Notes under the pieces: model-generated
The model's input: the letters and a program-made list of their open reading frames with translations, nothing else
Database searches by the model: none
Told to the model about the DNA's origin: nothing
DNA from: Clostridia bacterium
GTDB lineage: Bacteria; Bacillota; Clostridia; Christensenellales; SZUA-584
DNA length: 64,000 nt
Direction of reading: 5' to 3'
Assembly (NCBI GenBank): GCA_003249555.1
Contig: QKIQ01000044.1
Coordinates: forward strand, 62,001 to 126,000
Part shown: positions 1 to 8,490 of the stretch, one piece after another
Position numbering within the stretch: position 1 is the stretch's first letter
How the letters are laid out: the number at the start of each line of letters is the position of its first letter
Translations under genes and position numbers: made by a program

Positions 1-886
1 CTGTGGCGACCATCACGTTTGTTTTACCCTTGCGGAATGCATCCATGGTGGTGTCGCGCTGAAACTGGCTCATATCACCGTGCAGACAGCCTACGGGCAA
101 TCCCTGTTCTACCAGCTGCCGCTGCAGTGTCTTTACCTGCCTTTTGGTGTTGCAGAAAACAAGTGCCAGCCGCGGGTTTTCCATAGATATCAGGTTTTTT
201 ACCGCTTTATATTTGTTGCGTGAGCCGATCGTCAAATAAGATTGTTTGACGTTCGCAGCAGGCTCGTTGCCTTCGCCGACCTGTATCCGTACCGCATCGT
301 GCTGAAACTGCTTCACAACGCCCGACACCGCTTTGTTCATGGTCGCAGAGAACAAAAGCGTCTGATGGTCGTTTGTCACTTGTGAGAGAATGGCCTTGAT
401 ATCGGGCAGAAAGCCGAAATTAAGCATTTCATCCGCTTCATCGAGCACCACGGTGCGGATATTCTGTAGTTTCAATACATTGCGGCCAATCAGATCTTTC
501 ACTCGCCCGGGTGTGCCCACAACGATTTGCGCGCCCGCGCGAAGCGCGCGGATCTGTACGCTCGCGGCTTGTCCGCCGTAAATGCTGACCGTGCGGATTT
601 TCACATGAGCGGAAAGCTGACGGAACACGTCTGTAATCTGCAGCGCAAGCTCGCGGGTAGGGCAAAGCACAAGTGTCTGTGTTTTGCGGTTGTTAATAAA
701 CGTTTTTTCAATAATGGGCACGGCAAACGCTGCTGTTTTGCCCGTTCCTGTCTGGGCAATGCCCATGATGTCCCACTTGCCGAATATCAGCTCCAACGTT
801 TTTTCCTGAATCGGGGTGGGTTGGGTAAAGCCTGCTTTTTTTAGCGTGGCTTTCATCTCTTCTGAGAGCAATTCAAAGTATTTCAA
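1..886 (-). CDS. DEAD-box ATP-dependent RNA helicase (C-terminus outside window)
   Basis: An RNA-unwinding ATPase of the DEAD-box family. Only the N-terminal ~295 residues are here because the gene runs off the left edge. Visible motifs in order are the Q motif (FTQPTPIQ), motif I (AQTGTGKT), motif Ia (PTRELA), Ib (TPGR), motif II (DEAD), motif III (SAT), and the start of the helicase-C domain. The start is TTG at 886, chosen because AGAGG sits five to six bases upstream and the helicase alignment begins there. A long structured leader precedes it, as is common for cold-shock-type helicases (CshA/DeaD). Family assignment is secure; which paralogue is not. Confidence 0.93.
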   Translation of the reverse strand, partial: MKYFELLSEEMKATLKKAGFTQPTPIQEKTLELIFGKWDIMGIAQTGTGKTAAFAVPIIEKTFINNRKTQTLVLCPTRELALQITDVFRQLSAHVKIRTVSIYGGQAASVQIRALRAGAQIVVGTPGRVKDLIGRNVLKLQNIRTVVLDEADEMLNFGFLPDIKAILSQVTNDHQTLLFSATMNKAVSGVVKQFQHDAVRIQVGEGNEPAANVKQSYLTIGSRNKYKAVKNLISMENPRLALVFCNTKRQVKTLQRQLVEQGLPVGCLHGDMSQFQRDTTMDAFRKGKTNVMVAT

Positions 887-1124
887 TTTATCCTCTTTTC
901 TTTTCCGGTGTTTACATAAAAAACAAAGACCATGCCGATATAGCAAGATCTTTCGAAATTGTTATGACGCCACAAGTTCGTACATTTACGCCGGAGCCGG
1001 AAAGCCCCTCTGCATCGTACGGGTCACAATTCCCGTACTAGGTGTATTAAAAATACGACTTGTTTGAAAGCGCGATTCGCTGGGAATGCTTTGCGACTAT
1101 GCGCAAACGATACTTATAATACGG
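887..1124 (-). promoter_or_regulatory. Long structured 5' leader of the DEAD-box helicase
   Basis: About 235 nt lie between the predicted transcription start and the TTG start. They contain a perfect 7-bp hairpin, GTACGGG/CCCGTAC (arms 1017-1023 and 1032-1038), and a GC-rich CCGG-containing segment near 985-1005. I see no open reading frame in it. By analogy with cold-shock helicases this leader may control stability or translation at low temperature; that is inference. It matches no riboswitch class I recognise. Confidence 0.5.
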
Positions 1125-1129
1125 TGCTG

Positions 1130-1158
1130 ATTATACATGAGTTTATATTATTTGTAAA
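1130..1158 (-). promoter_or_regulatory. SigA-type promoter of the helicase gene
   Basis: Reading the minus strand, TTTACA (1158-1153), a 17-bp spacer and TATAAT (1135-1130) form a near-consensus housekeeping promoter. It points at the helicase and implies the ~235-nt leader. Confidence 0.75.
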
Positions 1159-1206
1159 GCCCACATAAAATGCGATGGGATTTTAAGCCGCTTTGATGCA
1201 AACTGG

Positions 1207-1641
1207 TCACATTGCGGCACTTTCTTCGTCAATAAACTGCTGAACGAGCTTTTTGATCTTGTTTCTTAACACTCTGACCTTTGTAAGCTTTTCTTCATCC
1301 GTACCCGTAAAATCTTCCGGATTCTCAAGATCCCAATGGAGCTTTTTCGCAACGCCCGGAAACGTAGGGCATTGCGTTTCTCTTGCGCGTTCGCAAACGG
1401 TCACAATATAGCCGAAAAAACGGCTTTGCTTTAGTAAGTCGTATACATCCTGCGTCTTTTTATCCGAAAGATCAATGCCCTCTTCTTTCATGGTTTTTAC
1501 AACCAAAGGGTTGATGACGGTGGGCTCAAAGCCCGCGCTTTCCGTTTCAAACTGATCTTCCCCGAGCAATTTCAGATAAGCTTCCGCCATCTGGCTCCTT
1601 GCCGAGTTGTGGACACATATGAATAAAACTTTTTTCTTCAT
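1207..1641 (-). CDS. arsC: Arsenate reductase ArsC, LMW-phosphatase fold (thioredoxin-coupled type)
   Basis: A 144-residue cytosolic reductase of the low-molecular-weight protein phosphatase fold. The P-loop CVHNSARSQMAEA gives the CX5R signature, with Cys10 the expected nucleophile. Two further cysteines in CERARETQC match the resolving pair of thioredoxin-coupled ArsC, although their spacing is CX7C and not the more usual CX6C. The ATG at 1641 is preceded by GAGGTGATC; an upstream in-frame start exists but has no ribosome site. No arsR, arsB or arsP lies next to it, so a detoxification role is inferred from the fold only; a phosphotyrosine phosphatase is the alternative. Confidence 0.85.
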   Translation of the reverse strand: MKKKVLFICVHNSARSQMAEAYLKLLGEDQFETESAGFEPTVINPLVVKTMKEEGIDLSDKKTQDVYDLLKQSRFFGYIVTVCERARETQCPTFPGVAKKLHWDLENPEDFTGTDEEKLTKVRVLRNKIKKLVQQFIDEESAAM

Positions 1642-1667
1642 GATGATCACCTCGCGATAAAAAATGC

Positions 1668-1697
1668 GTATCATTTGCTGGTTATGATACCATTATA
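1668..1697 (-). promoter_or_regulatory. arsC -10 box with perfect inverted-repeat operator
   Basis: GTATCAT-N9-ATGATAC (1668-1690) is a perfect 7+7 inverted repeat. It lies just downstream of a TATAAT (minus strand, 1697-1692) and upstream of the arsC start. A site at +1 is a typical repressor position. The regulator is unknown, since no ArsR homologue is nearby. Confidence 0.5.
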
Positions 1698-1789
1698 GAA
1701 CACTTCTTCATTGGCTTATGTTATTTTTGTGTTAAGCATATTGTGATCGATTGCAAATGCATATACGGCTTTTGTTTTCCCGTGCAATC

Positions 1790-1816
1790 AAAAAGCGCCC
1801 GCATATTGCAGACGCT
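1790..1816 (-). terminator. Rho-independent terminator after the PrsA-like gene
   Basis: On the minus strand AGCGTCTGCA-ATA-TGCGGGCGCT folds into a 10-bp stem with two G-U pairs and is followed directly by a U run. It sits 20 bases past the stop codon at 1835. Confidence 0.8.
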
Positions 1817-1834
1817 TGTTATCGTAAAAGTGTT

Positions 1835-3070
1835 TTAGTATCTTTCGGGATACATTTTGAGCGTGCCGTCTTCCTTGGCCGCATCCACCCAGCCTTGGGT
1901 GATATCGTACCACTCGTTTTGCTGTTTGCTGGACAGCATTTCGGAGGTCAATTCTTCTTTGACGTCTTCAAAGGGCACAACGCCTGCCAGAAGCTTCACG
2001 CACTGTATGAAGTAAACGCCGTTGTAGTTAACGACCGGTTCGCTGATCTGTCCCTCCGTTGCAAGTGTTGCCACGGCGTCAAGATAACCGGGGATGTCCA
2101 CTTGCTTGTAAGGCCCGGTGACGGTGCCTTCGGTTTTATTCGGCTCATAAGAATACGTATAATCTTCGTTGTATTCGTCCAAAAGCGCGGTGAAATCTTC
2201 ACCGGCAGCAAGGCGGGACTGGATGTCGTCGATCTTTGTCTGCAGGGCCGTCTGACCTTTTGTTATAAGGTCGTTATAGTTCGTCGTATCGTCTTCGCCG
2301 TAAGCGGCGGCTGCGGCGCTCTTGGTTTCGTCATCAAAGGCAAGGAAGATATGCCGCACGTTCATGTATCCTTCCGGATACACGAATATCCGTCCGCCGA
2401 AAGATGCTTGCATTTCGAAAAACGACGGGTCGTTCTCCATGTTGCCCTGCTGGATGCTGACGTTGCTGTCGTAGCTTTCCTTAACTTCTTCATCTGTGAC
2501 GGCGATGTCTTTGATGAAATAGTCGTATACTTTGTTGAAAATGAAATCCTTTTCCATCTGTGCGCGAAGCGTTTCGGCTGTGTAGCCGATTTCGTCATAG
2601 TAGTAGCTTAACGCTTTTTCGTATTCGTCATCGTAGCTGAGTGTATCATCCAAATCCACGGCAGACTGAGCCACATATTCCGCATAAGATTTGATGGAAT
2701 CTATGGTGCTGTTGAAATTCTCGTCAATTTCAGCGGTTTCGTCTTCGGTCAATTGATTAAGTCCCAGCTCCGCCGCTTTTTCATGCGCCATTTCATTGAC
2801 AGCCAATTCCTGTATAATGTTTTCCTTATATGTTTCCCAATAGCTTTCGTCCGATTCCACGTTTTCCAACGTCGCTCCCTGCTGTGAAAGGCTTTGGGTC
2901 ATATATTGCACGACCTGCCCTTTGGTGATGTCCGTATCCTTATATTCGGCGAGCACCTTGGCTTTATCAAGGGCATCGGCTTTTTCCTGATCGATGTCAA
3001 TAAGGCTGCAGCCGCCGGAAAAAGCGAGTAATGCGCATAGCACCAGCGCGAGAATTTTTCTTTTGTTCAT
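1835..3070 (-). CDS. Foldase lipoprotein with parvulin-type peptidyl-prolyl isomerase domain (PrsA/SurA-like)
   Basis: A 411-residue secreted lipoprotein. It has a basic N-terminus, a hydrophobic stretch and a lipobox ending in SGGC, so it should be anchored to the outer face of the membrane. A long acidic helical N-domain follows; the parvulin domain begins near residue 230 (VRHIFLAF) and reaches the end, ending in a SurA-like C-terminal helix. The expected role is folding of exported proteins after translocation. The ATG at 3070 has AAGGAGACTTCC upstream; a 44-residue upstream extension lacks a ribosome site. Monocistronic, with its own promoter and terminator. Confidence 0.85.
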   Translation of the reverse strand: MNKRKILALVLCALLAFSGGCSLIDIDQEKADALDKAKVLAEYKDTDITKGQVVQYMTQSLSQQGATLENVESDESYWETYKENIIQELAVNEMAHEKAAELGLNQLTEDETAEIDENFNSTIDSIKSYAEYVAQSAVDLDDTLSYDDEYEKALSYYYDEIGYTAETLRAQMEKDFIFNKVYDYFIKDIAVTDEEVKESYDSNVSIQQGNMENDPSFFEMQASFGGRIFVYPEGYMNVRHIFLAFDDETKSAAAAAYGEDDTTNYNDLITKGQTALQTKIDDIQSRLAAGEDFTALLDEYNEDYTYSYEPNKTEGTVTGPYKQVDIPGYLDAVATLATEGQISEPVVNYNGVYFIQCVKLLAGVVPFEDVKEELTSEMLSSKQQNEWYDITQGWVDAAKEDGTLKMYPERY

Positions 3071-3125
3071 GGAAGTCTCCTTAGCGTATTTGACCTTCTT
3101 GCATTTTGGTCTTGCAAATATTAAA

Positions 3126-3154
3126 ATTTTAGCACCTAAGTGCCCAAACGTCAA
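3126..3154 (-). promoter_or_regulatory. SigA-type promoter of the PrsA-like gene
   Basis: Minus strand TTGACG (3154-3149), 17-bp spacer, TAAAAT (3131-3126). It lies about 55 bases upstream of the start codon. Confidence 0.7.
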
Positions 3155-3221
3155 CGTTTTGGCTTTAGGGGTATAACAAGAAAATTCACAGACAATAATC
3201 AAGTTATATGATAAAATGTTA

Positions 3222-3250
3222 TTGAAAAACAGAAAATAAATAGCGATAAT
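3222..3250 (+). promoter_or_regulatory. SigA-type promoter of the 2-oxoacid dehydrogenase operon
   Basis: TTGAAA (3222-3227), 17-bp spacer, GATAAT (3245-3250), about 43 bases before the acoA-like start. It is divergent from the PrsA-like promoter. Confidence 0.6.
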
Positions 3251-3292
3251 ATGTAATGCGGTTAAGCATTTTGGACAATGAAAGGAAGATTA

Positions 3293-4249
3293 ATGAATAT
3301 AGATAGAAACAAGCTTGAGCAAATTTATGAAAGAATGCTGCTCACCCGGTTTTTCGAGGAGAAGGTAGCGTACCTTTTTTCCATGGGTACGGTACACGGT
3401 ACCACGCATCTTTATGTGGGGCAAGAAGCGGTGGCAGCGGGTGTCAGCGCTGCGCTTAAAAGCGAGGATGTGATTGCAAGCACGCACCGCGGGCATGGGC
3501 ACTGCATCTCGAAGGGGATCGATCTGCCGCGCATGATGGCCGAGTTTTTAGGCAAGGAAGCGGGTTACTGCAAGGGAAAGGGCGGCTCCATGCATATCGC
3601 CGATCTGGAAAGCGGCAATCTGGGCGCCAACGGCATTGTGGGCGGCGGTATTCCGCTTGCGGTAGGAGCAGGCCTTGCCACCAAGATGCAAGGAAAAGAC
3701 TGTATCGTCGTTTGCTTTTTCGGCGACGGCGCCACCAACCAGGGCTCGTTCCATGAGGCGCTCAATCTCGCGTCCATATGGAAACTGCCCGTGCTTTTTG
3801 TCTGCGAAGACAACAAATATGGGATGTCGATGAGCCGCGGACGGGCCATGAATATTGACGACATTTCGCTGCGCGCAATGAGCTACGGCATTAAGGGCAA
3901 AAGCATAGACGGCAATGATGCTGTTGCGGTGTACAACGAAGCCAAAGAGGCGAGGGAGTATGTGCGGCAAAACGGCCCCATGCTTCTTGTGTGCGACACG
4001 TATCGCGTTCTCGGCCATTCCAAGAGCGATGCGAATGTATATCGTACCAAAGACGAGATCGCGCAGTGGAAGGCAAAAGACCCTATCGTGCGCATGAAAG
4101 CGGTCATGCTTAACGGCGGCCTGTTCACGGAGGATGCGCTGGAGCACATGGTAACACGTGCCAAACAGGCGATAGAGGACGCGCTCAAGTTCGCGCAAAG
4201 CTGTCCGTATCCGTCCGAAGATACCGTTTTAAGCGACGTATACGCATAA
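3293..4249 (+). CDS. acoA: 2-oxoacid dehydrogenase E1 alpha subunit, acetoin/pyruvate dehydrogenase type
   Basis: The thiamine-diphosphate decarboxylase alpha subunit (318 residues) of an acetoin or pyruvate dehydrogenase complex. GDGATNQGSFHEALNLAS followed by CEDN is the ThDP/Mg2+ motif. GKGGSMHIAD and the substrate-loop sequence GHSKSD are closer to acetoin dehydrogenases (AcoA) than to classical PDH, but I cannot settle this by eye. The start at 3293 is chosen because AAAGGAAG lies just upstream; an in-frame ATG at 3278 overlaps that site. First gene of a tight E1a-E1b-E2 operon (gaps of 12 bp). Confidence 0.88.
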   Translation: MNIDRNKLEQIYERMLLTRFFEEKVAYLFSMGTVHGTTHLYVGQEAVAAGVSAALKSEDVIASTHRGHGHCISKGIDLPRMMAEFLGKEAGYCKGKGGSMHIADLESGNLGANGIVGGGIPLAVGAGLATKMQGKDCIVVCFFGDGATNQGSFHEALNLASIWKLPVLFVCEDNKYGMSMSRGRAMNIDDISLRAMSYGIKGKSIDGNDAVAVYNEAKEAREYVRQNGPMLLVCDTYRVLGHSKSDANVYRTKDEIAQWKAKDPIVRMKAVMLNGGLFTEDALEHMVTRAKQAIEDALKFAQSCPYPSEDTVLSDVYA

Positions 4250-4261
4250 AGGAGAGTGTGA

Positions 4262-5245
4262 ATGAGGGAATTGACATATGCGCAGGCCATCCGCGAAGCG
4301 ATGATGCTGGAGATGCGCCGCGACGAAAGTGTATTTTTAATGGGAGAGGATGTTGGGCTGTATGGCGGCGCATTTGGCGTATCGGCAGGCATGTTTGAAG
4401 AGTTTGGCGAGACGCGCGTGAAGGATACGCCGATATCCGAAGCTGTGATCGTGGGGGCGGCGGCAGGCGCCGCTGCAATGGGTATGCGGCCCATCGCGGA
4501 GATCATGTTCAGTGACTTTCTGACCATTGCGATGGATCAGCTTGTCAATCAGGCCGCCAAAATGCGCTACATGTTCGGCGGCAAAGCGCGTGTGCCCATG
4601 GTGGTACGCGCGGCGTCTGGCTCGGGTACGGGCGCAGCGGCGCAGCACAGCCAAAGCCCCGAAGCATGGTTCTGCAATGCGCCGGGGCTGAAAGTGGTGA
4701 TGCCGTCTACACCGGCTGATGCCAAAGGCTTGCTTATATCCGCCATACGCGACGACAATCCTGTGCTTTACTTTGAACCCAAGATGCTGTATCGCACCAA
4801 GGGACATGTGCCCGAAGGGGACTATACGGTGCCGTTGGGAAAAGCGGATATCAAACGCGAAGGGAGCGATCTCACCATCGTTTCATATGGACGCATGCTG
4901 CCTGTGTGCCTGGACGCGGCAGAGAAGCTGGAAAAGAGCGAGGGTATCAGCGTCGAGGTGGTGGATCCGCGCACACTTGTGCCGCTCGATAAGGAGACGA
5001 TCATCGCGTCCGTCGGAAAAACGGGCCGCGTGCTCATCGTGCATGAGGCTTGTCAGACGGGCGGCTTCGGCGGCGAACTGGCCGCGGTCATTGCGGACAG
5101 CGAAGCGTTTTTCAAGCTGGACGCGCCGATCCGGCGGTGCTGCGGCCTCGATGTTCCTATCCCATACTGCCCTGAGCTGGAGAAAAATGCGGTACCCGGC
5201 AAAGAGGTCATCGTTCAAAACGCGCTGTCGCTGGTGCGAGGCTAA
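4262..5245 (+). CDS. acoB: 2-oxoacid dehydrogenase E1 beta subunit
   Basis: The 327-residue transketolase-like beta partner of the E1 heterotetramer. The N-terminal pyrimidine-binding domain contains GEDVGLYGG and the conserved TPISE. The C-terminal transketolase domain carries LVPLDKETI and [12 protein letters not shown], where the conserved His sits. It has AAAGGAG before ATG 4262 and a 12-bp gap from the alpha subunit, so the two are co-translated. Length is normal for the family. Confidence 0.92.
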   Translation: MRELTYAQAIREAMMLEMRRDESVFLMGEDVGLYGGAFGVSAGMFEEFGETRVKDTPISEAVIVGAAAGAAAMGMRPIAEIMFSDFLTIAMDQLVNQAAKMRYMFGGKARVPMVVRAASGSGTGAAAQHSQSPEAWFCNAPGLKVVMPSTPADAKGLLISAIRDDNPVLYFEPKMLYRTKGHVPEGDYTVPLGKADIKREGSDLTIVSYGRMLPVCLDAAEKLEKSEGISVEVVDPRTLVPLDKETIIASVGKTGRVLIVHEACQTGGFGGELAAVIADSEAFFKLDAPIRRCCGLDVPIPYCPELEKNAVPGKEVIVQNALSLVRG

Positions 5246-5257
5246 AGGGGGGCGCAT

Positions 5258-6403
5258 ATGGCATACAGCGTAATTATGCCCAAAGCGGGCATGATGATGG
5301 AAACGGGTCGCGTGATTCGGTGGTTGAAAAAAGAAGGTGAGCAGGTGGAGTCGGGCGATCCGCTGCTAGAAATAGAGACGGATAAGACGACAATGGAGAT
5401 TGAAGCGGGGGAGAGCGGTGTGCTGCTCAAGATTCGTGCCGGGGCGGACGCAGAGGTGCCTGTGACACAGACAATCGGCTATATCGGCAAGCCTGATGAA
5501 CCACTGCCCATGGACGAGCCCATCCGCGTGATGCGTGAAAAGCAGACAATGTCTCATACATGGATGAGACCGAAAGCCGCAATGCGTACAGATACAGGTG
5601 TTTTGGCGACTCCGGCGGCGCGGGCGCTGGCGAGGCAAAAGGGTGTGCCGCTTGGCAGTGTGCAACCTTCGGGCAGCTTTGGGCAGATAAAGGCGGCAGA
5701 CGTGGCGGCGCATGGAGGGAACAGGCTTGTGCCGCATTCTGCAATGCGTCGCACGATTGCGCGTCGCATGCTGCAAAGCCATACGGATATTCCTGCTGTG
5801 ACGCAGCACAGCATCGCAGACGTGACGGCGATGACGGCGATGCGCAGTGAGCTCAATGCCAGGGCGGACGGGACGCATTTGACTGTGAACGACTTTGTGG
5901 TGAAGGCTGCGGCGACAGCGCTGAAAGAGCAGCCGCATATCAACGTGTCGTTTTCGCCCGAAGGCCTTGTGATTAAGGATCATGTGCACATCGGTATTGC
6001 GGTGACGCGCAAAGACGGGCTTATCGTGCCTGTGCTCAAAGACGCGGATACGCTCTCTATTGAGCAGATATCAAATAACGCAAAAACCCTTTTTGATAAG
6101 GCAAGAACGGGAAAGCTCTTGCCCGACGAATACACGGGCGGTACGTTTACGGTGAGCAACCTCGGTGCTTATGGTGTGACGGTGTTTACACCGATGATAA
6201 ACCCGCCCGAGAGCGCCATACTCGGTGTGTGCGCCATCGAGCAGCGTCTGGAGATGGACAACGACGGGAAGATCGAAAAACGGCTCAAAATGGGTCTGTC
6301 GCTCACGTATGACCACCGCAGTATCGACGGCGCACAGGCGGCGCTGTTTACCGCGAGAATCATTGAACTGTTGCAAAAACCCGCACGATTAATAAACGAA
6401 TAA
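5258..6403 (+). CDS. acoC: 2-oxoacid dehydrogenase E2, dihydrolipoamide acyltransferase
   Basis: The core acyltransferase of the complex (381 residues). A single lipoyl domain comes first with the modified lysine at about residue 43 (ETDKTTME). A peripheral subunit-binding domain follows at about 110-150 (ATPAARALARQKG). The catalytic domain ends with DHRSIDGA, where His ~353 and Asp ~357 are the active-site pair. One lipoyl domain and small size fit acetoin dehydrogenase E2. No dihydrolipoamide dehydrogenase (E3) follows, so E3 must be encoded elsewhere. Confidence 0.9.
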   Translation: MAYSVIMPKAGMMMETGRVIRWLKKEGEQVESGDPLLEIETDKTTMEIEAGESGVLLKIRAGADAEVPVTQTIGYIGKPDEPLPMDEPIRVMREKQTMSHTWMRPKAAMRTDTGVLATPAARALARQKGVPLGSVQPSGSFGQIKAADVAAHGGNRLVPHSAMRRTIARRMLQSHTDIPAVTQHSIADVTAMTAMRSELNARADGTHLTVNDFVVKAAATALKEQPHINVSFSPEGLVIKDHVHIGIAVTRKDGLIVPVLKDADTLSIEQISNNAKTLFDKARTGKLLPDEYTGGTFTVSNLGAYGVTVFTPMINPPESAILGVCAIEQRLEMDNDGKIEKRLKMGLSLTYDHRSIDGAQAALFTARIIELLQKPARLINE

Positions 6404-6480
6404 ACGAACATACAAATTGTCAGGCTTGACAGGCATAAGAAAAAGTGAAAGTTAGCAATGTGACAGGGGGTAGTGACAGA

Positions 6481-7359
6481 ATGGAAGTTGTCTTTAGTGA
6501 TAGCGCCAAAGGTGCTTTAAAAATGGCAAAAAGTTATGGCAAAAACAATGTGATTGGCGGCGCTATCGGATATATTGGCAAGAAGCCATCTAAAGAAGAG
6601 CTGAAAAAGCATTTTGAAGGTAATGCTATTGAAGGAAGCTTCAATGATGTCGTATGTATTGGTCTTAACTTGGATATTGGTGATATTTCCGGCGAAATTG
6701 ACAGCGATGAACGTAAAAGTGAATTTGTCAAAGTGCTTGGTACTGGAAATTTTGAAGATAGCGAAAAATTTTTCAAGACACAGCGTGAAGATATTGATAA
6801 ATTGATTGATGCCGCAAAAGAGGGGGAGCCTATAAGAGTCTGGAACAGCCATACCCCTTTTTCGGCTTGTGCCTTTGCTTTTGTATGTTATGTCTTGAAG
6901 AACATTGATTGCCATTTAAGTGTGGTCATGCTTCCTCAATATTGGGGAAAAACTGAAAAAACGATTCTATCATACTCAGATTGGGCGCAAATTGATCCTG
7001 CTTGGTTTTATCTATTCTTGCCTTTGGAACGTAGAGTTTCAACCGTGGAAAAACATTCGCAAAGCTGTCTGTGGAATGATCTAAGAACTGAAAACGCAGC
7101 ATTACGGGCGTTGGTTAATGGCATCTTAATTTCTGTTCCTGAAGATTTTTATGACCATATAATAATAAAAAGTATTCCGAATAAAGAATTTGTTATGGCT
7201 CAACTTATTGGGACTATTTTGCGTAATTATCCTTTGGGAGTTGCAGACGGCTGGTATGCTTTAAGGATAAACAAAATGATTGCCGAAAACAGATTGAAAA
7301 TAGTTGAGGATAAAGACGCATCATATCCATATGGAAGAATTTTAAGGACAACAATATAA
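6481..7359 (+). CDS. DUF1835/DUF3658 domain protein
   Basis: A 292-residue protein of unknown function. The N-terminus (MEVVFSDSAKGALKMA) and the VWNSHTPFSACAF segment match the DUF1835 pattern. The C-terminal third with ENAALRALVNG and SVPEDFYD matches DUF3658. The ATG at 6481 has AGGGGG ten bases upstream; a GTG at 6445 is possible but has no ribosome site. The gene is clearly more AT-rich than the dehydrogenase operon before it and stands alone before a strong terminator, which suggests a horizontally acquired accessory gene. Function cannot be given. Confidence 0.7.
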   Translation: MEVVFSDSAKGALKMAKSYGKNNVIGGAIGYIGKKPSKEELKKHFEGNAIEGSFNDVVCIGLNLDIGDISGEIDSDERKSEFVKVLGTGNFEDSEKFFKTQREDIDKLIDAAKEGEPIRVWNSHTPFSACAFAFVCYVLKNIDCHLSVVMLPQYWGKTEKTILSYSDWAQIDPAWFYLFLPLERRVSTVEKHSQSCLWNDLRTENAALRALVNGILISVPEDFYDHIIIKSIPNKEFVMAQLIGTILRNYPLGVADGWYALRINKMIAENRLKIVEDKDASYPYGRILRTTI

Positions 7360-7373
7360 GAATAGTGCAAGAA

Positions 7374-7409
7374 AAGAGCCACAAATGCCTCGCATTATGG
7401 CTCTTTTTT
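7374..7409 (+). terminator. Bidirectional Rho-independent terminator between convergent genes
   Basis: AAGAGCCA/TGGCTCTT with a second inner stem (AATGC/GCATT) and a T run on the plus side. The minus strand also ends in a T run, so it can serve both the DUF1835 gene and the DUF4097 operon. Confidence 0.85.
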
Positions 7410-7443
7410 ATGTCCGGCGGTTAACGGTTTTTTGCCGGAAAAC

Positions 7444-8490
7444 TTATTCGTTTATTTTACTGACGCGAATGCTGCCAGATACTGTGCTTAAATCTACCTT
7501 CGCGCCGCCGCCGTTTACCTTGCCGGAGAGATCCTCACCGACAATCTTCTTGGACATGCTGCCGCTGACGGTTACATCGTAGTCGGTTTTGAAACCGCCC
7601 GAAGTGGTATTCACGTCAAGGTCGAAAGCGGCATCGGGATGCAGCCTCACATCTATGGTGCCGCTGATAAGAGCGACATGGATGTTGCCGATCTCCTCAT
7701 GCTTCTGCGAGACAGACACGCCGCCCGAGGTGTTGGTGATGGATATATCACCTGTCACGTCGCTGATGCGAATCACGCCCGAAGTGCTGCCCGCTGTGAC
7801 GGAACCCGTGATGTCCTGGACGGTTGTGTTTCCCGAGGTGCAGTTTGCGGACACGTTGCCAATGACATTCTGAATGTTCACAATGCCCGAGGTGCTGCCC
7901 GCATCAACACGTTCAAATTGCGAGTCGCTGAGAGCGATTTTGCCGGATGTTGCGTAAATATGCAAGTTGTCGCCCGTGCAGTTGGATATGGTGGTGACGC
8001 CGCTCGCCGTATCCACACGCATGTCTTTCAGATCAATACTGGTGATTTCGGCGTCTGCGGACGCGCCCGATACATTGAGGTTTGCTAGCACACTTTTGGG
8101 CAATGAAACGCTCAGCGTGACATTGCTGTTGATTGTCTGGGGGAAAACCACGTTGGAATCAAACTTCACTGTGAGCGTGCTGCCGCTTTTTTCAACCGCC
8201 AGGTAATTATCCTTGGGTGTGTTCGATAAAACGCTGCCGGTCAGAGACGCATGCGGATCGCCTTCCGCCACAATGATTTTGCCGGCTACACAGTGCACGT
8301 TGATGCTGTCAATACCGTTTAAATCAAGAACTGTGCTTTCATTAATATTAAACGATTCGCCTTGTAAACTGCCAAACAAAACACCAAAGCCGCCTTTGCC
8401 AAAGCTTGTGCCGATGATGATGCCTGCGCATATCAGGCAAACCAACAGCACACAGCTCACGATTAACACAATTATTTTTGTTGTACTCAT
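7444..8490 (-). CDS. DUF4097 beta-strand repeat protein, membrane-anchored
   Basis: A 348-residue protein with one N-terminal transmembrane segment (about residues 5-27). A long Ser/Thr/Gly/Val-rich region follows in which short motifs such as SGVT, SGKI and TSGNTT recur every ~18-20 residues, the right-handed beta-solenoid look of DUF4097. It overlaps the DUF1700 gene by four bases (ATGA) and is the last gene of a PadR-DUF1700-DUF4097 operon, an arrangement common in Firmicutes. It probably acts at the outer face of the membrane in an envelope-stress or adhesion role; that is inferred from context only. Confidence 0.8.
   Translation of the reverse strand: MSTTKIIVLIVSCVLLVCLICAGIIIGTSFGKGGFGVLFGSLQGESFNINESTVLDLNGIDSINVHCVAGKIIVAEGDPHASLTGSVLSNTPKDNYLAVEKSGSTLTVKFDSNVVFPQTINSNVTLSVSLPKSVLANLNVSGASADAEITSIDLKDMRVDTASGVTTISNCTGDNLHIYATSGKIALSDSQFERVDAGSTSGIVNIQNVIGNVSANCTSGNTTVQDITGSVTAGSTSGVIRISDVTGDISITNTSGGVSVSQKHEEIGNIHVALISGTIDVRLHPDAAFDLDVNTTSGGFKTDYDVTVSGSMSKKIVGEDLSGKVNGGGAKVDLSTVSGSIRVSKINE

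Noticed and set aside
1207-1641. Arsenic resistance operon
   Set aside because: Only the ArsC-type gene is present; no arsR, arsB, acr3 or arsA flanks it. The transporter at 54085 (ArsP_2 family) is 50 kb away.
1751-2611. 286-codon plus-strand frame
   Set aside because: It lies opposite the PrsA-like gene, has no ribosome site and no recognisable domain. It is a mirror frame of a real gene.
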